In this document: piece by piece, positions 20,171 to 23,937 of the stretch
How positions within the stretch are numbered: the first letter of the stretch is position 1
Layout of the letters: each line of letters begins with the position of its first letter
Origin: Spongospora subterranea
Lineage: Eukaryota > Endomyxa > Phytomyxea > Plasmodiophorida > Plasmodiophoridae
Direction of reading: 5' to 3'
NCBI GenBank assembly: GCA_900404475.1
Contig: OUQQ01000291.1
Coordinates: forward strand, 2,113 to 26,049
Length of the DNA stretch: 23,937 nucleotides
The notes under the pieces: model-generated
The model's input: the letters and a program-made list of their open reading frames with translations, nothing else
Databases searched by the model: none
Told to the model about the DNA's origin: nothing
Translations under genes and position numbers: made by a program

Positions 20171-20826
20171 TCAATACATGCGATCGTTTTTCTGGGGACG
20201 TGTCCTGATAGAGGCGTTCGATTCCGCCTTCTCTCGTGGTTCATGGAATTCCCCATCAGTTTCGTAATTCGCACTGGAGTCCGTCCCCGATGACTCCAGG
20301 ACGGATTCGGGCGCAGAACTGGCAGTGGGACTGGCTCTGCAAAAGCAACATTTTCAGCACAGAAGACACCGGATCGACTGACAATTTACCGTTGAGTACC
20401 GTCAACAACAACGGAGTTGTGCGAAACCGGATCCGATAAGCTTATATCCACCAGGTCAGCGACTTTCGAAGCGGACGCGCCTTGGCTGGTGGCCTCGGAC
20501 GCAAAAGAAGGAACAGGAGAGGGGGATACAATTTTGGTTCGTTGCTGGTGGTCATCGCGTTGGTCGACTTTTCGTTCATCATACGGCGGTACGTCTTCAT
20601 CATTGTCCCCGAGCCCGAACATGCTCCTCCTTGAATAGTTTGCCGAAATCAACGATTCCCCAGGGTCTTTCCCACGTTGCACGCCCCCGACAGGATGATT
20701 GCTGATCTGTTCTTCTTGCCAATCTTCTTCATATAGGTCGAGTTCGTGCATGTCGATTTTCACATTCCAAATCTCCTCTTCCTCTTCAGGACTAGAGCCA
20801 AAACCAATCAGGCTTGAAAATGTGAA
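20171..20826 (-). CDS. Acidic low-complexity protein of unknown function, two exons, 5' partial
   Basis: Minus-strand exons at 20826-20390 and 20336-20171 are joined by a 53-bp intron with a good donor (GTAAAT) and acceptor (TTTTGCAG). Phase is kept and the reading continues in the same compositional style. The joined protein is about 200 residues, rich in Glu, Asp, Ser and Pro: GSSPEEEEEIW, LDLYEEDWQEEQ, FGLGDNDEDVPPYDE, SPSPVPSFASEATSQ, then ASPTASSAPESVLESSG. ADLVDISLSD resembles a clathrin-box-like short linear motif, but this is weak. No folded domain is visible, so it is probably a disordered tail. The frame opens at an acceptor-like TTTATAG at 20827-20833 and there is no ATG before residue 26. 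An upstream exon is therefore expected. One ending at the donor near 20885 is phase-compatible but unsupported. Harbinger remnants begin just beyond, so the gene may be truncated. Confidence 0.45.
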
Positions 20827-21042
20827 CTATAAACGCGGAAATAATACTCGACGTTTGCATATGACCGGCGGGATTTACACCACGACAGAACTACACCCAT
20901 TTCTGTGTCTATCGACCAGCGAATCAGTCGATATCTAACCCGCTGATGGTGATAGAAAACAAAAAACACAAATGATGAAATTACAGGGTCTGGTCAACTG
21001 ACAAGGGGGTTGCCCATCCGACCACTTGTTACAGGGGGCTGC

Positions 21043-21579
21043 TCACTCCCCTCCACACTTGCGCTTCGTACAGTTAAATGTATGTACTGACAGAGCACAG
21101 TTGTACATGTGTACACTCGTCCGGCAACAGCCCCAAGTCTCGAATTGCCGGTGACGTAACTCAACGTCTCGAGAACGGTCTCTTGACGCTTCTTCGAATT
21201 GAAATTGTCGCATTTCAATATCTTTGACCCTGAGGGCATGTTCTTGTGCACGAAATGCAGAAGTCTCCTCGATTTCGAGGCGACGAATTTGCATCTCTGC
21301 TGCATGCCTTTGCATGTCAAAATCTAAGCGTTTCTGCTCCATTTCCATTTTGCCAGTTCCAAACTTCCCACCAAGCAGCTCGGTAATCGCGTCTTGTTGG
21401 CGATTATTGCGGCGCCTCTTGGAGTATAGGACGTCGCTGTCATTGTTGGGAGATAAATCGGTGAAGGATTGAGCGGGTGAAATCGCGACGGATCCATTGC
21501 TGTTGAGTTGTGGTTGCACTCCTCCGGTAATGACGTCTTCCCCGCCAACGATGCCTTCCGCGAAGCTGCTTGATGGGAT
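21043..21579 (-). pseudogene. PIF/Harbinger companion coiled-coil protein, truncated inverted copy
   Basis: On the minus strand, a Ser/Asn-rich segment (SPAQSFTDLSPNNDSDVLYS) is followed by a basic patch, KRRRNNRQQD, and then a long charged coiled coil. The coil runs from MEMEQKRLDFDMQRHAAEM through RRLEIEETSAFRAQEHALRV to SRDRSRDVELRHRQFET. It then diverges abruptly into WGCCRTSV and ends at a stop at 21043. Such Lys/Arg-patch plus E/R/Q-rich helices are typical of the C-terminal part of MADF/Myb-SANT-like proteins carried by PIF/Harbinger transposons. The N-terminal DNA-binding domain is not visible. The coil is about 95% identical to the plus-strand copy at 21580-21807. Confidence 0.55.
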
Positions 21580-21807
21580 GTTTGGAACTGGCAAAATGGA
21601 AATGGAGCAGAAACGCTTAGATTTTGACATGCAAAGGCATGCAGCAGAGATGCAAATTCGTCGCCTTGAAATCGAGGAGACTTCCGCATTTCGTGCACAA
21701 GAACATGCCCTCAGGGTCAAAGAGATTGAAATGCAGCAATTTCAATTCGAAGAAGCGTCAAGAGACCGTTCTCGAGACCTTGAGTTACTTCACCGGCAAT
21801 TCGAGAC
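21137..21807. repeat. Head-to-head inverted repeat, 228-bp arms
   Basis: The left arm 21137-21364 is the near-exact reverse complement of the right arm 21580-21807, with a 215-bp spacer (21365-21579). The arms encode the same 76-residue coiled-coil segment with four amino-acid differences. The spacer reads as the N-terminal continuation of the minus-strand copy only. The structure reflects an inverted duplication within a Harbinger-type element, and a transcript across it could fold into a long hairpin. Confidence 0.85.
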
Positions 21808-21901
21808 GAACGCCCAACAATTCGAGACGAACTTGAAGCTTTCCATGCAAAGCATGGAACCGAAGATGCTCGCGCTGAAAGAAAAGTTTGATAAACAATA
21901 A
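21578..21901 (+). pseudogene. PIF/Harbinger companion coiled-coil protein, 3' half
   Basis: The plus-strand copy starts at ATG 21578 (MFGTGKMEMEQ), encodes the same coil as the inverted copy, and continues past the point where that copy breaks off: TNAQQFETNLKLSMQSMEPK, then MLALKEKFDKQ and a TAA at 21899-21901. The tail looks like the natural C-terminus. The frame is open back to 21497, but upstream of 21578 it is antisense to the other copy's spacer, so no N-terminal domain is present. It would be a dimerising coiled coil if expressed. The transposase pseudogene lies immediately to the right on the opposite strand. Confidence 0.5.
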
Positions 21902-22028
21902 AAACAAAACTGTCCTTTATTAACAGAATGCTCAATTCCAGACTGGTATGAATGCGTCCAGATATCATCCAACGTCGGCGGATAACACGTAAAGAATGAC
22001 GATGCTTGATTGCCACCAAAATGACAGG

Positions 22029-22888
22029 TTATACGGTTCGTGAAAAAAAAACTGACAAACGGAAGATAGCTTCAACCTGTACCGCTTCGATTTTTAGCTG
22101 CTTTTCCCAGTCGGCAATCGGAAAATGACGAACAACAATATTGTAACCCCATTCGACTGATACCCGAACGGATGCAAAAAGAATCTTGTTAAAGGCTTGC
22201 GCGTGCGCCGGCAGAAAACGTCCTCAGTACACTGCGATCATAACGTCATTCGTTGGGTAAGCTGAGTCAGCTCCCACCTTGTAATCTCTCAACTCCGGGC
22301 GGTTGCGAATCCATGGCATCAGATTTGATTCGGCGAGAATGTACGCTTCTCCTCTTCGCCAGTCGGCACAATAAGAGCAATGAACAATTAGTCCATCTGG
22401 TGCTTGCAGCGTGTAAAACTTCAAACGGTGGATGTTTTTAAGCCCACTGTACATGACGCGCTGGTAGTGGGATGGCCGGGCGATTTGTACTTTTTTCACA
22501 TCGATTATGCTCCATAACTTCAGGATAGGTGGGATGCCTCTCCGATGAAATGCGCTCGAAGCCTGTGATCGGATGTTGTTCGCGATGCGGCCAATTGTTG
22601 ATTTCCACCGGACAGGATTTTGAGCAGAAAATACACTTGAAAATTCTCGATAAGGCGCTTTCATGACGCACGTAAAATTGTGTCAAATCTGTCCATTTAC
22701 GCACGTACGTCAATCGGTCTAACAACAGACACAAAGTTTTTGATTCGATCACGATGACCAGGAACGATAATAACCGCTGGCATTCTCAGAAGAACGACTG
22801 AACGTTTTAACCTTTGGTGGTCAAACCGAAATCGCCTCTTGCACATCCTATCCGACAGAGCGTTGAGGTCGAAGGAGAACGCTGGCAT
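22029..22888 (-). pseudogene. PIF/Harbinger DDE transposase, frameshifted
   Basis: Read from 22888 leftward: LSDRMCKRRFRFDHQRLK (N-terminal helix region), then after a frameshift ESKTLCLLLDRLTYVRKWTD and VRHESALSRIFK. After a second shift come LKLWSIIDVKKVQIARP, QRVMYSGLKNIHRLKFYTLQ and PDGLIVHCS, the DDE_4/Harbinger core. Catalytic candidates are Asp in SIIDVKK (near 22500), Asp in VGADSAYP (near 22267) and Glu in SVEWGYNIV (near 22153), so the DDE triad is still recognisable. FNKILFASVRVSVEW is the typical block around the Glu. Two frameshifts (near 22740 and 22640) and an in-frame TGA at 22224-22226 inactivate it. The terminal stop is at 22029. Family transposases cut and paste with a 3-bp target duplication. 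Terminal inverted repeats were not identified. Confidence 0.82.
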
Positions 22889-23310
22889 GATAACGGTGTC
22901 AACATGGAAACAGCGATTTCCTAACCATTATCGACACCCATAATATCGATGAGGTTGGCGATCAAAACCACGTCTTCGGCACGAATGATGCGTCCGGCGA
23001 GTTAACGCGATTCCAGCAAAGTTGCGGCTGCGTCAAACTCCCGGAAAAGAGGCCGATCGACGTGGTCAATATCGTCAAGATGCAGCATGCGAATGGGAGC
23101 CATGGAGTAGAAACTTTGAATCCCGTCATGTTTCGACATTTAAAGGAACCCGCAATAATTTTTGGCGCCAGAAAGTCCTCCCAAATCGAGGCGCAAAACA
23201 GTTTGGGTTCAGCTTAATTGCTCTTGGGAACTCAATTCAAATTGCATTCGAGCAACGTGATTCAGGCCACGTTAACCAGCACCATTCTCCTCCACATATG
23301 CGAACCAGAT
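22889..23310. other. Unassigned stretch between Harbinger and copia remnants
   Basis: One plus-strand frame stays open for about 95 codons (about 22930-23216; contains RPIDVVNIVKMQHANGSHG), but it has no identifiable start, domain or splice sites. CACGTTAACCAGC at 23269 resembles the outer end of the foldback hairpin that starts at 23311. Confidence 0.35.
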
Positions 23311-23597
23311 ACGTGAACCAGCCATTGCTTTTGTCCCGACATCTCAGGGGCCATTTCCACCTTTCAAGCGGGTCAAGGTGGATCAAATCCGATCCAATAA
23401 ACCATTCGCAATTCTAATTGCCTTACACCCATTGTTTGCCTGTAAGACCGCGTGCTTGATCTTACAGGCAAACAATGGTTATAAAGGCAATAAGAATTGC
23501 GAATGGTTTATTGGATCGGATTTGATCCACCTTGATCCGCTTGAAAGGTGGAAATGGCCCCTGACATGACGGGACATAAGCAATGGCTGGTTAACGT
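23311..23597. repeat. Long foldback hairpin, about 137-bp arms, 12-nt loop
   Basis: Bases 23311-23447 pair almost perfectly with 23460-23597 around a 12-nt spacer (CCGCGTGCTTGA). Shared blocks include CCAGCCATTGCTT, GGGGCCATTTCCACCTTTCA, GGATCAAATCCGATCCAATA read against its complement, and GTTTGCCTGTAAGA. Differences are a few substitutions and a one-base length difference. It lies just upstream of, and on the expected path of, a copia pol gene, so it is probably a foldback-type or MITE-like insertion. No clear target-site duplication was seen. Confidence 0.9.
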
Positions 23598-23673
23598 GAA
23601 CTGAATTACGACAAATTGCATTGCGGACGAAGGTTGCGGCCAACGGGCGTGGCGCTAGCGCTGCAACGTGAAA

Positions 23674-23937
23674 GATATATACATGAACTAACTCCAAGGA
23701 TACAAATCCAAGGCACCGCTTGTCAAACTTCTCCATTCGCTCTATGGTCTTAAACAAGCTCCCTATGAATGGTTCAAGCTTCTCGACTCGTTTCTTGTTG
23801 ACAAATGCGCATGTTTAAGAGTAAAATCGACAACATGTCTGTATTTTAAGAAGAATTCAGCGGGGAAGTTCGTGATTATTGGCGTTTATGTGGATGACCT
23901 ACCCATTATTGGTCACCCAGAACTGGTTTATGAAATT
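23674..23937 (+). pseudogene. Ty1/copia reverse transcriptase, partial, runs off window
   Basis: The frame beginning at 23674 reads DIYMN, then a stop, then LQGYKSKAPLVKLLHSLYGL and KQAPYEWFKLLDSFLVDK. After a short stretch comes VIIGVYVDDLPIIG up to the window end. LYGLKQAPxxWF and YVDD are the hallmark RT motifs of Ty1/copia, and the YVDD aspartates are the catalytic pair. The E/DIYMxQPxGY block that normally precedes the LYGLKQA motif is interrupted by TAA at 23689-23691, and upstream pol is not recognisable, so this copy is probably inactive. The remaining domains would lie beyond the window. Confidence 0.88.

Noticed and set aside
20059..20274. Alternative reading of the second exon of the acidic gene (frame ending at 20059)
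   Set aside because: It needs the weaker donor GTACTC and changes composition sharply. The GTAAAT donor keeps the acidic Ser-rich style.

Overview
This is a eukaryotic nuclear window. It holds three intact-looking host genes in a GC-rich core (about 6.5-17.3 kb), flanked on both sides by decayed transposable elements. The genes use the standard code. Introns are short (53-351 bp), GT-AG, T-rich, and have weak donor consensus. The organism is probably a unicellular eukaryote. An EF-hand/WD40 protein of the WDR49/WDR64 type (in known cases mostly linked to ciliated lineages) together with Ty3/gypsy, Ty1/copia and PIF/Harbinger elements would fit a flagellated protist such as a phytomyxid or other SAR lineage. 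That placement is inference, not something the sequence proves.

Layout. 1-2000 (+): an RNase H fragment abuts a frameshifted Ty3/gypsy pol remnant (end of RT, RNase H, integrase). 2000-2755: probable LTR or other non-coding element sequence. 2755-3460 (-): the end of a Ty1/copia RT plus its RNase H. 3480-4890 (-): a Ty3/gypsy gag-protease remnant. 4890-6540: unassigned, probably decayed element DNA. 6864-8156 (+): an intronless RBBP4/RBBP7/MSI1-type histone-binding WD40 protein, with a perfect hairpin just upstream of its start. 9124-15759 (+): a gene reconstructed here with 19 exons, encoding about 1010 residues with one EF-hand and about 14 WD40 blades. 16657-17258 (+): a two-exon UBE2Q-like ubiquitin-conjugating enzyme with tandem repeats in its upstream region. 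17259-20170: no recognised gene. 20171-20826 (-): a two-exon acidic, low-complexity protein of unknown function, 5' end unresolved. 21043-22888: PIF/Harbinger remnants, comprising a DDE transposase pseudogene and two head-to-head copies of a coiled-coil companion protein. 23311-23597: a long near-perfect foldback hairpin. 23674-23937 (+): a Ty1/copia reverse transcriptase that runs off the window.

The three host genes do not form an obvious pathway. They cover chromatin assembly (RBBP4-like), a calcium-binding scaffold that may be ciliary, and ubiquitin transfer. I found no bacterial-type operon, CRISPR array or defence system. The most informative results are the exon reconstruction of the large EF-hand/WD40 gene, including a 19-nt microexon inside the calcium-binding loop, and two long inverted repeats that could give double-stranded RNA.
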